Shown here in pieces: positions 42,282 to 52,655 of a stretch of 64,000 nucleotides of DNA (positions are counted from its first letter, which is position 1; every line of letters starts with the position of its first letter). Location: assembly GCF_024355225.1 (NCBI RefSeq), contig NZ_VCNH01000008.1:3410001-3474000 (forward strand), written 5' to 3'. A program made the position numbers and the translations under genes. This DNA comes from Roseovarius sp. M141 (GTDB taxonomy: Bacteria > Pseudomonadota > Alphaproteobacteria > Rhodobacterales > Rhodobacteraceae). The notes under the pieces are model-generated. The model ran no database searches and was not told the DNA's origin. It saw only the letters and a program-made list of their open reading frames with translations.

Positions 42282-42701
42282 TTACTGGCCGCGTTTGTTG
42301 ATCTTGATCGTCTGAACGACCGTTTCGGGCAGTGCGCGGGTCAGATCGACATGCAGCAAACCGTTTTCCATGATCGCTGCGCCCACCTCGACCCCATCAG
42401 CCAGCACGAAACTGCGCTGAAACTGCCGTCCCGCGATACCGCGATGCAGGAACACCCGCTCGCACAGGTCAGCCGACTGGCGCCCCCGGATCACCAGCTG
42501 TCGGTCCTCGACCGTGACCGACAGATCCTCTTCGCCAAAGCCTGCGACGGCCAGCGTAATTCGGTAGGAATTGTCTGATGTCTGTTCGATGTTGAAGGGC
42601 GGATACCCTTCGTTTCCGGATTTCGCGCTGCGTTCCAGCAGACGCTCCAACTGGTCGAACCCCAGCATGTAGGGGTGCGCCCCCAGTGTCAGTTTCGTCA
42701 T
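42282..42701 (-). CDS. Hsp20/alpha-crystallin small heat-shock protein
   Basis: A 139-aa holdase chaperone of the IbpA type. An N-terminal arm (MLGFDQLERLLER) precedes the alpha-crystallin domain (about 33-125; YRITLAVAGFGEEDLSVTVEDRQLVIRGR) and the C-terminal I-x-I anchor (IKIN). AAGGA lies 8 bases before the chosen ATG; an upstream in-frame start lacks family resemblance. Confidence 0.9.
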   Translation of the reverse strand: MTKLTLGAHPYMLGFDQLERLLERSAKSGNEGYPPFNIEQTSDNSYRITLAVAGFGEEDLSVTVEDRQLVIRGRQSADLCERVFLHRGIAGRQFQRSFVLADGVEVGAAIMENGLLHVDLTRALPETVVQTIKINKRGQ

Positions 42702-42871
42702 GTGCCACGTCCTTGCGTCAAGCGACTGGTCAGATTGTGCACCGTCCCGGTTCGGCAACGGCGCGTTGCAATGAATATGGGCCTTCACCCAATTGGGTAC
42801 AAGGGCTATGCGGGCGTGCAATTTCAGCATATCCTTCGCACAATATCAGCCGGCCAAGGAATGACACGAAA

Positions 42872-43096
42872 ATGAACGCCTACAGCGAGCTTGAGATGAA
42901 GTCGGACGATGTGCTGCGCGTCGAGCTGGAGCAGTTTCGCTGCCAGCACCGCGATCTGGATCACGCGATCGACGCGCTGGACCAGCAGCCGATACGCGAT
43001 GCGCTGACCGTCAAGCGGCTCAAGCAGCAAAAGCTGCGCCTGAAGGACCGCATCGCCTATATCGAAGACCGCCTGTTGCCCGACATCATCGCCTGA
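42872..43096 (+). CDS. YdcH/DUF465 family protein
   Basis: A 74-aa helical hairpin protein. The pattern FRCQHRDLDHAIDALD ... VKRLKQQKLRLKDRIAYIED matches DUF465. AAGGA lies upstream with a long spacer (about 11 bases). Function unknown; the fold is a two-helix coiled coil. Confidence 0.8.
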   Translation: MNAYSELEMKSDDVLRVELEQFRCQHRDLDHAIDALDQQPIRDALTVKRLKQQKLRLKDRIAYIEDRLLPDIIA

Positions 43097-43192
43097 ATGC
43101 GCGCAACGCTTCCGCGAATTTGCCGCGCATCGGTGCTAGACGCTCCTGCCCCGCGCGCTTATGGTTCGCGCCTGAATTAAGGGGGGCGCATT

Positions 43193-43681
43193 ATGCCGCA
43201 CATCGAGGTCGGGATCATCATGGGCAGTCAATCCGACTGGCCCACGATGAAGGAAGCCGCTGATATTCTGGACGCGCTGGATGTGCCCTATGAGACGCGC
43301 ATCGTCTCGGCCCACCGTACGCCGGATCGTCTGTGGACCTACGGGGCCGAGGCCGCGGCGCGCGGGCTCAAGGCGATCATCGCGGGCGCCGGGGGCGCGG
43401 CGCATCTGCCGGGCATGATGGCCTCGAAAACCCGCGTGCCGGTGATCGGCGTCCCGGTCCAGACGCGGGCCTTGTCGGGTGTCGACAGCCTGTATTCGAT
43501 CGTCCAGATGCCCAAGGGCTACCCGGTCGCGACCATGGCCATCGGCGCTGCCGGCGCCGCCAACGCGGGCCTGATGGCCGCCGCGATTCTTGCCAATGGC
43601 GATGCGGCCCTCGCGCAGCGGCTGGACGACTGGCGCGCCGCCCTGTCCGCCTCCATCCCCGAGGAGCCCAGCAATGACTGA
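43193..43681 (+). CDS. purE: N5-carboxyaminoimidazole ribonucleotide mutase
   Basis: A 162-aa class I PurE. The phosphate/CO2 loop GSQSDWPTM, the catalytic His in VSAHRTPD and the [13 protein letters not shown] loop are present. It converts N5-CAIR to CAIR in purine synthesis. A G-rich ribosome site precedes ATG. It overlaps purK by 8 bases. Confidence 0.95.
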   Translation: MPHIEVGIIMGSQSDWPTMKEAADILDALDVPYETRIVSAHRTPDRLWTYGAEAAARGLKAIIAGAGGAAHLPGMMASKTRVPVIGVPVQTRALSGVDSLYSIVQMPKGYPVATMAIGAAGAANAGLMAAAILANGDAALAQRLDDWRAALSASIPEEPSND

Positions 43682-44747
43682 ACCCCTAAAAACCGGCGCC
43701 ACCATCGGCATCCTTGGCGGCGGCCAACTGGGTCGCATGCTGTCGGTCGCGGCCTCGCGGCTGGGGTTCAAGACCTGTATCTTCGAACCGGGCGAAGGCT
43801 GCCCAGCCTCCCATGTCGCAGACCGCCACATCGCCGCGCCCTATGAGGATGCAGAGGCCCTGCGCCGCTTTGCCGAGGCATGCGACGTGATCACCTTCGA
43901 GTTCGAGAACATCCCGACCTCGGCGCTGGATATCCTGGAAAAACTGCGCCCCGTTCACCCCAACCGCATGGCGCTGCGCGTCAGTCAGGACCGGCTGGTC
44001 GAAAAGGCGTTTCTGAACGATCTGGGCCTGCAAACCGCCCCTTTTGCCGCTGTCGATGACGGTGTCGACATCACCCAGGCGATGGCCGAAATCGGCCTGC
44101 CGGCGATCCTGAAAACCCGGCGTTTCGGATATGACGGCAAGGGGCAGGCGCGTATCAGCGATCCCAACGAGGCCGAAGGCGCGCTGGCCGATATGAACGG
44201 CGCGCCCAGCATTTACGAGGGCTTTGTCGATTTCAGCCATGAGGTGTCGGTGATCGCCGCGCGCAATGCGGCGGGCGATGTGGCGGCCTTTGATCCGGGC
44301 GAAAACGTGCATGAGGGCGGCATCCTGCGCACCACGACGATCCCTGCCCGGCTGTCACCGGCGCAGCGCAGCGATGCGGTGCTGCTGGCAGCCAAGATTC
44401 TGAACCAGCTGGATTATGTCGGCGTCATGGGGGTTGAGCTGTTCGTCACTACGGATGGTCTTATCGTCAATGAAATCGCCCCGCGCGTGCATAATTCGGG
44501 CCATTGGACACAGAACGGCTGCACCGTCGACCAGTTCGAACAGCACATCCGCGCAGTGGCCGGCTGGCCCTTGGGCGATGGCAAGCGGCACTCGAACGTG
44601 GTGATGGAAAACCTGATCGGCGACGACATGGACCGCGTGCCGGATCTGGCCCGCGATGGCGCCTGCGCGCTGCATCTATACGGCAAGGCCGAGGTCAAGC
44701 AGGGCCGCAAGATGGGCCATGTCAACCGTGTGACCGGCCCCGCCTAG
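43674..44747 (+). CDS. purK: 5-(carboxyamino)imidazole ribonucleotide synthase
   Basis: A 357-aa ATP-grasp enzyme that makes N5-CAIR from AIR, ATP and bicarbonate. The N-terminal loop [12 protein letters not shown]-grasp segments [13 protein letters not shown] and [21 protein letters not shown] are clear. The ATG lies inside the purE end, so the two are translationally coupled. Its last 4 bases overlap the convergent rnr gene. Confidence 0.95.
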   Translation: MTEPLKTGATIGILGGGQLGRMLSVAASRLGFKTCIFEPGEGCPASHVADRHIAAPYEDAEALRRFAEACDVITFEFENIPTSALDILEKLRPVHPNRMALRVSQDRLVEKAFLNDLGLQTAPFAAVDDGVDITQAMAEIGLPAILKTRRFGYDGKGQARISDPNEAEGALADMNGAPSIYEGFVDFSHEVSVIAARNAAGDVAAFDPGENVHEGGILRTTTIPARLSPAQRSDAVLLAAKILNQLDYVGVMGVELFVTTDGLIVNEIAPRVHNSGHWTQNGCTVDQFEQHIRAVAGWPLGDGKRHSNVVMENLIGDDMDRVPDLARDGACALHLYGKAEVKQGRKMGHVNRVTGPA

Positions 44748-47008
44748 GATTTCGCGCGGCGCGTCCGCTCGACCTTTTTCTTGGTCTTGCCAGCCTTCTT
44801 TTTCGCCGCGCCCAGCTTGCGCTGGGGCGGCTTGCCACGGCCCCGTCCGCGCCCTTGGGGCATATTCTTGCCCTCGACGCTGATCAGATCCAGCGCGATC
44901 CCCCCCGTCACCGGCGCGGCCTCGGCCAGCCTGACCGTCACGCTCTGGCCCAGCGTGATGATGCGGCCTGAATCGGACCCCATCAGCGTTGCGGTTGCGG
45001 CATCGTAATGGAAATACTCGTGCCCCAGATTGCGCATCGGGATCAGGCCATCGGCGCCGGTTTCATCCAACCGCACAAAGGCGCCGAATTTGGCGATGCC
45101 GCTGATGCGCCCGCTGAACTCCTCGCCCACACGCTCGGACAGGAACGCGGCAAGATAGCGGTCATTGGTGTCCCGCTCGGCCATCATCGATCGCCGTTCG
45201 GTCTGGGAAATATGCTGCGCGGTCGCGTCCAACTGCTCTGCCTCGCCAACGCCCAGCCCGTCATCGCCCCAGCCATGCGCCGAGATCAGCGCGCGGTGCA
45301 CGATCAGGTCAGCATAGCGCCGGATGGGCGAGGTGAAATGCGCATAGGCCTTCAGCGCAAGGCCGAAATGGCTGAAATTGGCGGGCGAATAATAGGCCTG
45401 CGTCATCGCGCGCAGGGTCGACATGTTGATCTGCTCGGCGTGATCCGTGCCTGCCGCGCCGTGCAGCAGCGCATTGATATGCGACGTCTTCAGCACCTGC
45501 CCCTTGGCCAGCACCAGCCCGGCGGCCTCGGCCACCTCGCGCAGCGTGTCCAGCTTTTCCTCGGGCGGTTCTTCGTGGACGCGGTAGAGCAGCGGGGACT
45601 TCTTCGCCGCCAGCGTTTCGGCGGCAGCGACATTGGCCAGCACCATGAATTCCTCGATCAGCTTGTGCGCGTCCAGCCGGTCGGTGAAATTGACGCTCAG
45701 CACCTTGCCCTCGTCGCTGAGGACGACCTTGCGCTCGGGTAGGTCCAGATCCAGCGGCTGGCGGTTCTTGCGCGCGGTTTTAAGGGCATCGTAGGCGGCA
45801 TAAAGTGGGGCGATCACATCGTCCATCAGGGGCGCACATTTGTCATTGGGCGCGCCGTCCATCGCCGCCTGCACCTCTTGGTAATTCAGCGACGCGCCCG
45901 AGCGCATGATGGCGCGGTGAAACGTCTGGCCGATCTTTTCACCGAACTCATCAACGCGCATCCGCACGGCAAGGCAGGCGCGCGGCACGCCCTCGTGCAG
46001 CGAACATAGATCGCCCGACAGCCGGTCGGGCAGCATCGGCACGACGCGGTCCGGGAAATAGCTGGAATTGCCGCGATTGCGCGCCTCGGCGTCCAGCGCG
46101 CTGCCGGGCGTCACGTAATGCGCCACGTCCGCGATGGCGACCCAGATCACATGGCCGCCCGCGTTTTTGGGATCGTCATCGGCATGGGCATAGCAGGCGT
46201 CATCGTGATCGCGCGCATCCCAAGGGTCGATCGTGACCAGCGGCAGATCGCGCAGATCCTCGCGGCCGTTGAGACCCGCAGGTTTCATCGCGTCAGCCTC
46301 GGCGATCATCGCGTCGGGGAAGTCGTCGGGGATGCCGTGCTGGTGAATGGCGATCAGCGACACGGCGCGCGGCGCTGACGGATCGCCAAGGCGGTTCAGA
46401 ATACGGGCGCGCGGCAGGCCCATGCGGCCCTTGGGGCCGGATTGCTCGGCCTCGACCAGTTCACCATCCTGCGCGCCGCCAGTGGATTTATCGTCGACCA
46501 TCCATTCCAGCGCCTGCCCCTTGTCGATGGGCATGATGCGCCCGCCCTCGGCGCCCTTTCGAAAGATACCCAGCACTTTCAGAGGGTTGGTGCCGATACG
46601 CCGAATCAGCCGCGCCTCGTAATGATGCGCCTCGCCCTTGACCTCTTGCAGTTTGGCAAGGATGCGGTCGCCCGCGCCCAGCGCGGGATCGGAGGCGCGG
46701 GGGATCAGCAGGATGGCCGGCTCGGCACCGTCACCCTGCCACTCCAGCGGGCGGGCCATCAGATCGCCGTCAGACGTCGCGCGCATCACTTGCAGCACGC
46801 TGACAGGCGGCAGGCGGTCAGGGTCGCGGTAGGTCTTTTTGCGCTTTTCCAGATGGCCCTCTTGCTCAAGCTCCTTGAGGATACGCTTGAGGTCGATCCG
46901 TGCGGCCCCCTTGATGGCGAACGCCTTGGCGATGTCGCGCTTGGCGGCAAGGGTGGGATTGTCGGAAATCCACTGAAGGATCTCGGCTTTGCTTGGCATC
47001 TGATTCAT
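44744..47008 (-). CDS. rnr: ribonuclease R
   Basis: A 754-aa 3'-5' exoribonuclease. Order: N-terminal helix-turn-helix, cold-shock domains, the RNB catalytic domain with the metal-binding Asp cluster in TIDPWDARDHDDACY (about 267-281), an S1 domain (GEEFSGRISGIAKFGAFVRLDE) and a Lys/Arg-rich tail. Start may be this ATG or the ATG three codons later. The stop codon overlaps the end of purK on the opposite strand. Confidence 0.94.
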   Translation of the reverse strand: MNQMPSKAEILQWISDNPTLAAKRDIAKAFAIKGAARIDLKRILKELEQEGHLEKRKKTYRDPDRLPPVSVLQVMRATSDGDLMARPLEWQGDGAEPAILLIPRASDPALGAGDRILAKLQEVKGEAHHYEARLIRRIGTNPLKVLGIFRKGAEGGRIMPIDKGQALEWMVDDKSTGGAQDGELVEAEQSGPKGRMGLPRARILNRLGDPSAPRAVSLIAIHQHGIPDDFPDAMIAEADAMKPAGLNGREDLRDLPLVTIDPWDARDHDDACYAHADDDPKNAGGHVIWVAIADVAHYVTPGSALDAEARNRGNSSYFPDRVVPMLPDRLSGDLCSLHEGVPRACLAVRMRVDEFGEKIGQTFHRAIMRSGASLNYQEVQAAMDGAPNDKCAPLMDDVIAPLYAAYDALKTARKNRQPLDLDLPERKVVLSDEGKVLSVNFTDRLDAHKLIEEFMVLANVAAAETLAAKKSPLLYRVHEEPPEEKLDTLREVAEAAGLVLAKGQVLKTSHINALLHGAAGTDHAEQINMSTLRAMTQAYYSPANFSHFGLALKAYAHFTSPIRRYADLIVHRALISAHGWGDDGLGVGEAEQLDATAQHISQTERRSMMAERDTNDRYLAAFLSERVGEEFSGRISGIAKFGAFVRLDETGADGLIPMRNLGHEYFHYDAATATLMGSDSGRIITLGQSVTVRLAEAAPVTGGIALDLISVEGKNMPQGRGRGRGKPPQRKLGAAKKKAGKTKKKVERTRRAKS

Positions 47009-47047
47009 GGTGCGGTGCCTATCACGCGCGCGGCGCGGCGGGAACAG

Positions 47048-47638
47048 TTATCGCACGGCCCGAGATGGGTGCAGATCGGCAATGGTGTCGACATCGCGCA
47101 ACGTGTCGACCAGCGCGATACGCGCCCCCGGCAAGCTGTCCATGCTATCGGCCAGCGCATCGGCGCTGGACCAGCGGACAGGGCGCAGGAAACGCGGCGC
47201 AACGGCGCGGCTGCGTTTCAGCCCGATCAGCCAATAGCCGCCGTCGGGCGCGGGGCCAAAGACCGCATCATGCGCGCCCAGCGCCCTGAACGCGCGGTCG
47301 ATATGCGTGCGGCGAATGCCGGGAATGTCGCCACCGATGATACAGGCCGGGCCCGGCGGCAGGGCGCGCATGATACGCGCCATACGGGCGCCCAGATCGC
47401 CCCGCCCTTGGGCGACGCGCGGCAGATGCGCGGGCCAGACGCGGCTGGCCAGCCCCTCGCCGTCCGGCGCGACGGCCAGGATCAGCCGCCAGCGTGGATC
47501 GTCGAGTTCGCGCAGCAAGCGCGCGGTCTGATGGCGGAACCACCACGCGGCGGGCACCATGCCGATGCCCTGCCCCAGCCGGGTTTTCACCCGGCCCGGG
47601 CGAGGCTCTTTCAGCATGACGACCAGCGTGGGGCGCAT
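47048..47638 (-). CDS. TIGR04282/DUF2064-family glycosyltransferase
   Basis: A 196-aa GT-A-like protein. The opening LVVMLKEPRPGRVKTRLG, the central IIGGDIPGI and PAPDGGYWLIGL are diagnostic for the DUF2064 family linked in some bacteria to arsenosugar synthesis. No ars gene is nearby, so the substrate is open. It follows dapE after 3 bases on the same strand. Confidence 0.83.
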   Translation of the reverse strand: MRPTLVVMLKEPRPGRVKTRLGQGIGMVPAAWWFRHQTARLLRELDDPRWRLILAVAPDGEGLASRVWPAHLPRVAQGRGDLGARMARIMRALPPGPACIIGGDIPGIRRTHIDRAFRALGAHDAVFGPAPDGGYWLIGLKRSRAVAPRFLRPVRWSSADALADSMDSLPGARIALVDTLRDVDTIADLHPSRAVR

Positions 47639-47641
47639 GTG

Positions 47642-48793
47642 CTAGCTGAAATAGTCGCGCAGGATACGGGTATAGATCGCCTTGAGCTGGTGGATCTGCT
47701 GCACGCTCACCCGCTCGTCCACCTGATGCATCGTCTTGCCGACCAGCCCGCATTCCACCACCGGGCAGTGATCCTTGACAAAGCGCGCGTCGGACGTGCC
47801 GCCGGATGTGCTGAGTACCGGGGTGCGCCCCGTCTCGGCCTCGACCGCGCGCACGACCATGTCCGAAAAGGCGCCCGGCTGGGTGATGAAGCTCTCGCCG
47901 GAATTCTTCACCTTGAGCGTGCCGGTGACGCCCGTTTCGGCGCAGATCGCGTCCAGTTGCCCTTGCAACCAGTCGGTCAGCCCCGCCCCGCTATGCGCGT
48001 CGTTATAGCGGATATTGACGGTCGCGCGCACACTTGCCGGGATCACGTTGGTCGCCGGATTGCCGGTGTCGATGGTCACGACCGCAAGCGTCGAGGGGTC
48101 GAAATGCTCGGTCCCTTCGTCCAGCGTGTGAGAGCTGATCCGGTCCACCAGCCGCGCCATGGCAGGCAGCGGATTGAGGGCGCGATGCGGATAGGCAGAA
48201 TGGCCCTGCACCCCGGTGATGGTCAGCCACGCACTCAGCGAGCCGCGCCGCCCGATCTTGATCATGTCGCCCATCTCGTCAGGGCAGGTCGGCTCGCCCA
48301 CGATGCAGACATCCATGGCTTCGCCGTTTTCCTGCATCCAGTCCAGCAGCGCGGTTGTGCCGTCCAGCGCGTCGCCCTCCTCGTCGCCGGTGATCGCCAG
48401 AATAACAGCGCCATCGGGGGGCGTCTGCTGCACGAAATCCACGGCAGCGGCGGCAAAGGCGGCAACGCCCGATTTCATGTCGGTCGCGCCACGGCCCCAC
48501 ATCATGCCATCCCGGATTTCAGCGCCAAAGGGGGCCACGGTCCATGCGGCCTCATCGCCCAGCGGCACCACATCGGTATGCCCGTTGAAGCCAAAGCTGC
48601 GCGGGGCTCCCTTTTCGCCCCAACGGGCATAGAGATTGGCAATTCCCCCGCGATCGACGCGGGTGCAGGCAAATCCCGCCTTGGTCAGAAACGCCTCCAG
48701 CAGCGCCAGCGCGCCGCCCTCCTCGGGGGTGACAGAGGGGCAGCGGATCAGCGCAGCGGTCAGGTCAGCGGGGTCGGCAGGTGTGTGCGGCAT
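47642..48793 (-). CDS. dapE: succinyl-diaminopimelate desuccinylase
   Basis: A 383-aa M20 metallohydrolase of the lysine/DAP pathway. Metal ligands are visible in [12 protein letters not shown] (His) and [10 protein letters not shown] (Asp), the catalytic Glu pair in [12 protein letters not shown], and the C-terminal His in [17 protein letters not shown] 48793 follows GAGGGA; the frame extends 11 codons further upstream without support. Confidence 0.93.
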   Translation of the reverse strand: MPHTPADPADLTAALIRCPSVTPEEGGALALLEAFLTKAGFACTRVDRGGIANLYARWGEKGAPRSFGFNGHTDVVPLGDEAAWTVAPFGAEIRDGMMWGRGATDMKSGVAAFAAAAVDFVQQTPPDGAVILAITGDEEGDALDGTTALLDWMQENGEAMDVCIVGEPTCPDEMGDMIKIGRRGSLSAWLTITGVQGHSAYPHRALNPLPAMARLVDRISSHTLDEGTEHFDPSTLAVVTIDTGNPATNVIPASVRATVNIRYNDAHSGAGLTDWLQGQLDAICAETGVTGTLKVKNSGESFITQPGAFSDMVVRAVEAETGRTPVLSTSGGTSDARFVKDHCPVVECGLVGKTMHQVDERVSVQQIHQLKAIYTRILRDYFS

Positions 48794-49006
48794 GGTCCCT
48801 CGGCAATTGGCAATGACATTCGCCAATGGCTAGCGCGGATATCCCGGCTTTGCAAATAATGCGGGGGGCGGGGTCGGCCGTGTTCGCCGGATCGCGGAGC
48901 TTTGGTAAAAGGCGGGGCCGTCGCAGAAATACCCATTGCCAGATGGTCCTTGCCTCGCAGGACTATCCCGAAATCGCCGCCAATCACACCCGTTCCGTCT
49001 GGCGGT

Positions 49007-49375
49007 TCAGTCCGCCTCGGGATCGTCGTCTGGCTCGTCGCCGAAAAACGGCGTCATCTGCGCGACGATCACCGCGTTCTCGTCCAGCGCGCGTTGCATC
49101 AGCGCGCGGTCCTCATCGGCGATCTCATGCCCCTCGGCCTCGCGCTCGGCCAGGGTGCCATAGCCCGAAACATCCAGCGGCGCGGTGTCGGCCTGTTTGA
49201 GGATCGCAACCGTTTCGCGCACGGCCTCGCCCTCGTCCACGCCGCTGGCATAGATCACCAGCGCGGCGCCGGTGGCGCCCTTGGGCAGGCCGTCCCCGGC
49301 CTTGCGGCCGATTTCAACCAGAAGGGTGTAGACCTCCTGCCGCTTGGGCGCCTTTGGTTTGGGCTTGCCTTCCAT
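49007..49375 (-). CDS. conserved hypothetical protein downstream of dapD, 122 aa
   Basis: A soluble protein with a basic N-terminus (KPKPKAPKRQ) and a very acidic C-terminus (DEPDDDPEAD). The middle (EVYTLLVEIGRKAGDGLPKGATGAALVIYASGVDEGEAVRETVAILKQADTAPLDV) looks like an alpha/beta domain, but no family is recognised. Its ATG overlaps the dapD stop by one base (TGATG), so it is co-translated. The 48794-49006 gap before dapE has no gene. Confidence 0.7.
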   Translation of the reverse strand: MEGKPKPKAPKRQEVYTLLVEIGRKAGDGLPKGATGAALVIYASGVDEGEAVRETVAILKQADTAPLDVSGYGTLAEREAEGHEIADEDRALMQRALDENAVIVAQMTPFFGDEPDDDPEAD

Positions 49376-50202
49376 CAGGTGCGCAGCAGCTCGTTGATCG
49401 ACGTCTTGGAGCGGGTCCGCTCGTCCACGCGCTTGACGATGACGGCGCAGTAGAGATTGATCCCGTTCTTGGAGGGCATCGACCCGGCCACGACGACCGA
49501 ACCGGAGGGAACCTCGCCATACATGACCTCGCCCGTCTCGCGATCGACGATCTTGGTCGACTGGCCGATAAAGACGCCCATGCCCAGAACGCTGCCCTCG
49601 CGCACGATGCAGCCTTCGACCACCTCGGAGCGGGCCCCGATAAAGCAGTTATCCTCGATGATCGTGGGGCCGGCCTGCATCGGTTCCAGCACGCCGCCGA
49701 TGCCGACGCCGCCCGACAGATGCACGTTCTTGCCAATCTGCGCGCAGCTGCCGACAGTCGCCCATGTGTCGACCATGGTGCCGCTATCCACATAAGCGCC
49801 CAGATTGACGAAAGACGGCATCAGCACCACGTCCGGCGCGATATAGGCCGAGCGGCGCACGATGCAGTTGGGAACGGCGCGGAAACCGGCCTTCTGCCAT
49901 TCGGCGTCGCCCCAATCCTTCCACTTGCTGTCGACCTTGTCCCACCAGGCACCGCCCTGCGCGCTGCCGGGCTGGCGCTCCATGTTCTTCAGGCGAAAGC
50001 CCAGCAGAACCGCCTTCTTGGCCCACTGGTTCACGTGCCAGGTGCCATCCTCGCCCCGCTCGGCGACGCGCAGCGTGCCACTGTCCAGCGCGTCCAGCGT
50101 CGCCTCGATGGCGTCGCGTGTCTCGCCCTTTGTTTCGGGCGTGATCTGGTCGCGCGCCTCCCAGGCGGTGTCGATGGCAATTTCAAGCTGAGCGTTGGAC
50201 AT
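49375..50202 (-). CDS. dapD: tetrahydrodipicolinate N-succinyltransferase
   Basis: A 275-aa left-handed beta-helix acyltransferase. Hexapeptide repeats run through about 100-230 ([54 protein letters not shown]). It succinylates tetrahydrodipicolinate in the DAP branch of lysine synthesis; DapE encoded nearby acts two steps later. AAAGGT precedes the chosen ATG. Confidence 0.95.
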   Translation of the reverse strand: MSNAQLEIAIDTAWEARDQITPETKGETRDAIEATLDALDSGTLRVAERGEDGTWHVNQWAKKAVLLGFRLKNMERQPGSAQGGAWWDKVDSKWKDWGDAEWQKAGFRAVPNCIVRRSAYIAPDVVLMPSFVNLGAYVDSGTMVDTWATVGSCAQIGKNVHLSGGVGIGGVLEPMQAGPTIIEDNCFIGARSEVVEGCIVREGSVLGMGVFIGQSTKIVDRETGEVMYGEVPSGSVVVAGSMPSKNGINLYCAVIVKRVDERTRSKTSINELLRT

Positions 50203-50396
50203 GGCAGCGGACCTTTCGAAAAATCGCTTTGGGTTGGGATCGGGTATAGGCACGCTGCGCGCAACGCGCAATGCGTCGCAGGCGGTGCAAAATGCGGCAA
50301 AACCGGGCAGCGCCCGTGACCAGCCCTCCGGCGCTGGTCAATTCACTGGCAACCGGATAGTTCTGGTAACAACTTAGCAGCCAGGGAAGAGCGCGC

Positions 50397-51215
50397 ATGA
50401 AAGACAACCGTACGAGCCAGTTTCGCGACGCCGGATCAGACCGCAGTACCGCCGAGCAGGTGCCGGATACACCGCAGACGCGCGCGCCGGCCTATCGGCT
50501 GGCTTTCAATGACATGGATTTCATGTGCCGCGAGGATCTGCGCCCGGTGCGTTTGCAACTGGAATTGCTCAAGCCCGAGTTGATCCTGAACGAGCGCGGA
50601 ATCAAAAGCACCGTGGTGCTGTTCGGGGGCGCGCGCATTCCCGAACCGTCGAAAAAGGCCGAGGCACGTACCGAAACGCTGGCCGGTCTGTCAAAATATT
50701 ATGACGAGGCGCGCATTTTCGCGCGCCTGATGACCGAGCGGTCGATGGCGGCCTACGGGCGCGAATTCGTGGTGGCGACGGGCGGCGGCCCCGGCGTGAT
50801 GGAGGCCGGCAATCGCGGCGCGGCTGACGCGGGGGGCGCGTCGATCGGCCTGAACATCGTGCTGCCGCATGAACAGGCACCAAACGAGTATGTCACGCCC
50901 GGCCTTTGCTTCAACTTTCACTATTTCGCGATCCGCAAGATGCATTTCCTGATGCGCGCACGCGCCATTTGCGTGTTTCCCGGCGGGTTCGGCACCCTGG
51001 ACGAAACGTTCGAGGCGCTGACGCTGATTCAGACCGACCGGATGAAGCGCATGCCCTTCCTGCTGTTCGGCGAAGAATTCTGGCGCAAGATCATCAACTG
51101 GGAGGCGCTGGCAGATGCCGGCACGATCAGCCAAGAGGATCTGGACCTGTTCAAGTTTGTCGAAACTGCTGCCGAGGCCGTCGAGATCATCGACAACTGG
51201 CACAGCGACCTGTAG
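50397..51215 (+). CDS. LOG-family protein (TIGR00730)
   Basis: A 272-aa Rossmann-fold protein. The nucleotide/phosphoribohydrolase motifs GGGPGVMEAGNRGA and PGGFGTLDETFE are present, the signature of LOG cytokinin-riboside monophosphate phosphoribohydrolases and related nucleotide 5'-monophosphate nucleosidases. It has an N-terminal extension of about 75 residues. Divergent from dapD with a 194-base gap. Confidence 0.85.
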   Translation: MKDNRTSQFRDAGSDRSTAEQVPDTPQTRAPAYRLAFNDMDFMCREDLRPVRLQLELLKPELILNERGIKSTVVLFGGARIPEPSKKAEARTETLAGLSKYYDEARIFARLMTERSMAAYGREFVVATGGGPGVMEAGNRGAADAGGASIGLNIVLPHEQAPNEYVTPGLCFNFHYFAIRKMHFLMRARAICVFPGGFGTLDETFEALTLIQTDRMKRMPFLLFGEEFWRKIINWEALADAGTISQEDLDLFKFVETAAEAVEIIDNWHSDL

Positions 51216-51231
51216 CGGCCACACCTTCTGT

Positions 51232-51264
51232 CATGTGCCGCGGTCGGTTTGACTGCGGCACATG
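51232..51264. terminator. 10-bp hairpin between convergent genes
   Basis: CATGTGCCGC/GCGGCACATG with a 13-base loop lies 17 bases after the LOG-gene stop and 83 bases before the rlmN stop. It can fold on either strand; there is no T-run. Confidence 0.55.
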
Positions 51265-51346
51265 GCCCGAACCGGATCCGGCACGTATCGCGTGCGCGTT
51301 GCACCCCAGCGAAAAACGATCACTTGCGGGGAAAACGGGCGGTGCG

Positions 51347-52525
51347 TCAGTTCGGCCCGGTTTCAGCCTCGATCTGGCGCCGTGATTTGCGCGCACGTTC
51401 GGTTGCGGATTTCAATTGGCCGCAGGCCGCCATGATATCTTCGCCGCGCGGGGTGCGGATGGGGCTGGCATAGCCGGCCTTGTAAATGATGTCGGCAAAG
51501 GCGTGGATGCGGTTATTGGAGCTGCGCTTGTAGGGCGCGCCGGGCCATTCGTTGAAGGGAATCAGGTTGATCTTGGCCGGGATGCCTTCGATCAGCTTGA
51601 CCAGACGGCGGGCGTCTTCGTCGCTGTCGTTGACCCCGTTCAGCATGACATATTCAAACGTGATCCGCTCGGAATTGCTGACCTTCGGGTAGGCTTTGAG
51701 CGCCTCCAGCAGGGCGGCGATGTTCCATTTCTTGTTGATCGGCACCAGCCCGTCGCGCACCTCGTCCGTGGTGGCGTGGAAACTGACGGCCAGCATACAG
51801 CCGATTTCGGCCGCCGTGCGGTGGATTTCCGGCACCACGCCGGAGGTGGACAGGGTAATCCGGCGGCGGCTGAGCTGGATGCCCTCGGGATCCATCGCGA
51901 TCTTCATCGCGTCACGCACATTCTCGAAATTATACAGCGGCTCCCCCATGCCCATCAGCACGATATTGCTCAGCAGGCGGGTTTCGTCCTTGGGCGCGCC
52001 TTGTTCGGGCCACTCGCCCAAATCGTCGCGCGCGACCATGATCTGGCCGACGATTTCGCCCGCTGTCAGGTTGCGCACCAGTTTTTGCGTGCCGGTATGG
52101 CAGAACGAACAGGTCAGCGTGCAACCGACCTGCGACGAAATGCACAGCGTGCCGCGCGAATCTTCGGGGATATAGACAACCTCGACCTCGTGACCGCCAG
52201 CGATACGCACCAGATATTTGCGGGTGCCATCGCTGCTGACCTGGCGGCTGACGACCTCGGGGATGTCGAGCGTGAATTTCTCGTCCAGTTCAACGCGGTA
52301 GCCCTTGGCGAGGTTGGTCATCTGCGTGAAATCGCGGATGCCCCACTGGTACACCCACTGCCAGATCTGGCCGGCGCGCATCTTGGCCTGCTTTTCGGGC
52401 GTGCCATGATCGATCAGGATCTGGCGCAGCGCATCGCGCGTCAGACCGATCAGGTTCGGCTTGCCCTCCGGCACCTTGCGCGGGAGGGTCACGAGGTCCT
52501 GGGTGATCGGGGCGGTATGGGTCAT
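51347..52525 (-). CDS. rlmN: dual-specificity 23S rRNA A2503/tRNA A37 methyltransferase
   Basis: A 392-aa radical SAM enzyme. The cluster motif is CTLTCSFC (C-x3-C-x2-C), preceded by [13 protein letters not shown]-binding blocks [20 protein letters not shown] and [20 protein letters not shown] follow, and the second catalytic Cys lies in IMAACGQL near the end. ATG 52525 was preferred as the family N-terminus; a longer frame exists upstream. Confidence 0.95.
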   Translation of the reverse strand: MTHTAPITQDLVTLPRKVPEGKPNLIGLTRDALRQILIDHGTPEKQAKMRAGQIWQWVYQWGIRDFTQMTNLAKGYRVELDEKFTLDIPEVVSRQVSSDGTRKYLVRIAGGHEVEVVYIPEDSRGTLCISSQVGCTLTCSFCHTGTQKLVRNLTAGEIVGQIMVARDDLGEWPEQGAPKDETRLLSNIVLMGMGEPLYNFENVRDAMKIAMDPEGIQLSRRRITLSTSGVVPEIHRTAAEIGCMLAVSFHATTDEVRDGLVPINKKWNIAALLEALKAYPKVSNSERITFEYVMLNGVNDSDEDARRLVKLIEGIPAKINLIPFNEWPGAPYKRSSNNRIHAFADIIYKAGYASPIRTPRGEDIMAACGQLKSATERARKSRRQIEAETGPN

Positions 52526-52603
52526 CTGGGCGGGCCTTTCAGCATCGGATATTGCCCTATATAGGATTCGCCGCGTAATGCCAAAGGGTCTGGCAGGCAA
52601 ATG

Positions 52604-52631
52604 AAAAGGAGCGGCCCAACCGGACCGCCCC
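52604..52631 (-). terminator. intrinsic terminator after the IalB-like gene
   Basis: A 10-bp stem (two wobble pairs) with a 4-base loop followed by TTTTC on the minus strand, 25 bases past the stop and upstream of rlmN. Confidence 0.7.
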
Positions 52632-52655
52632 GCAATTCCCGTTCAGACTGCCGCC

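Noticed and set aside
46442..48859. Very long plus-strand open frame (about 800 codons) opposite rnr and dapE
   Set aside because: It lies entirely antisense to well-supported genes and its translation is His/Arg/Gln-rich without motifs, the usual product of high-GC codon structure.
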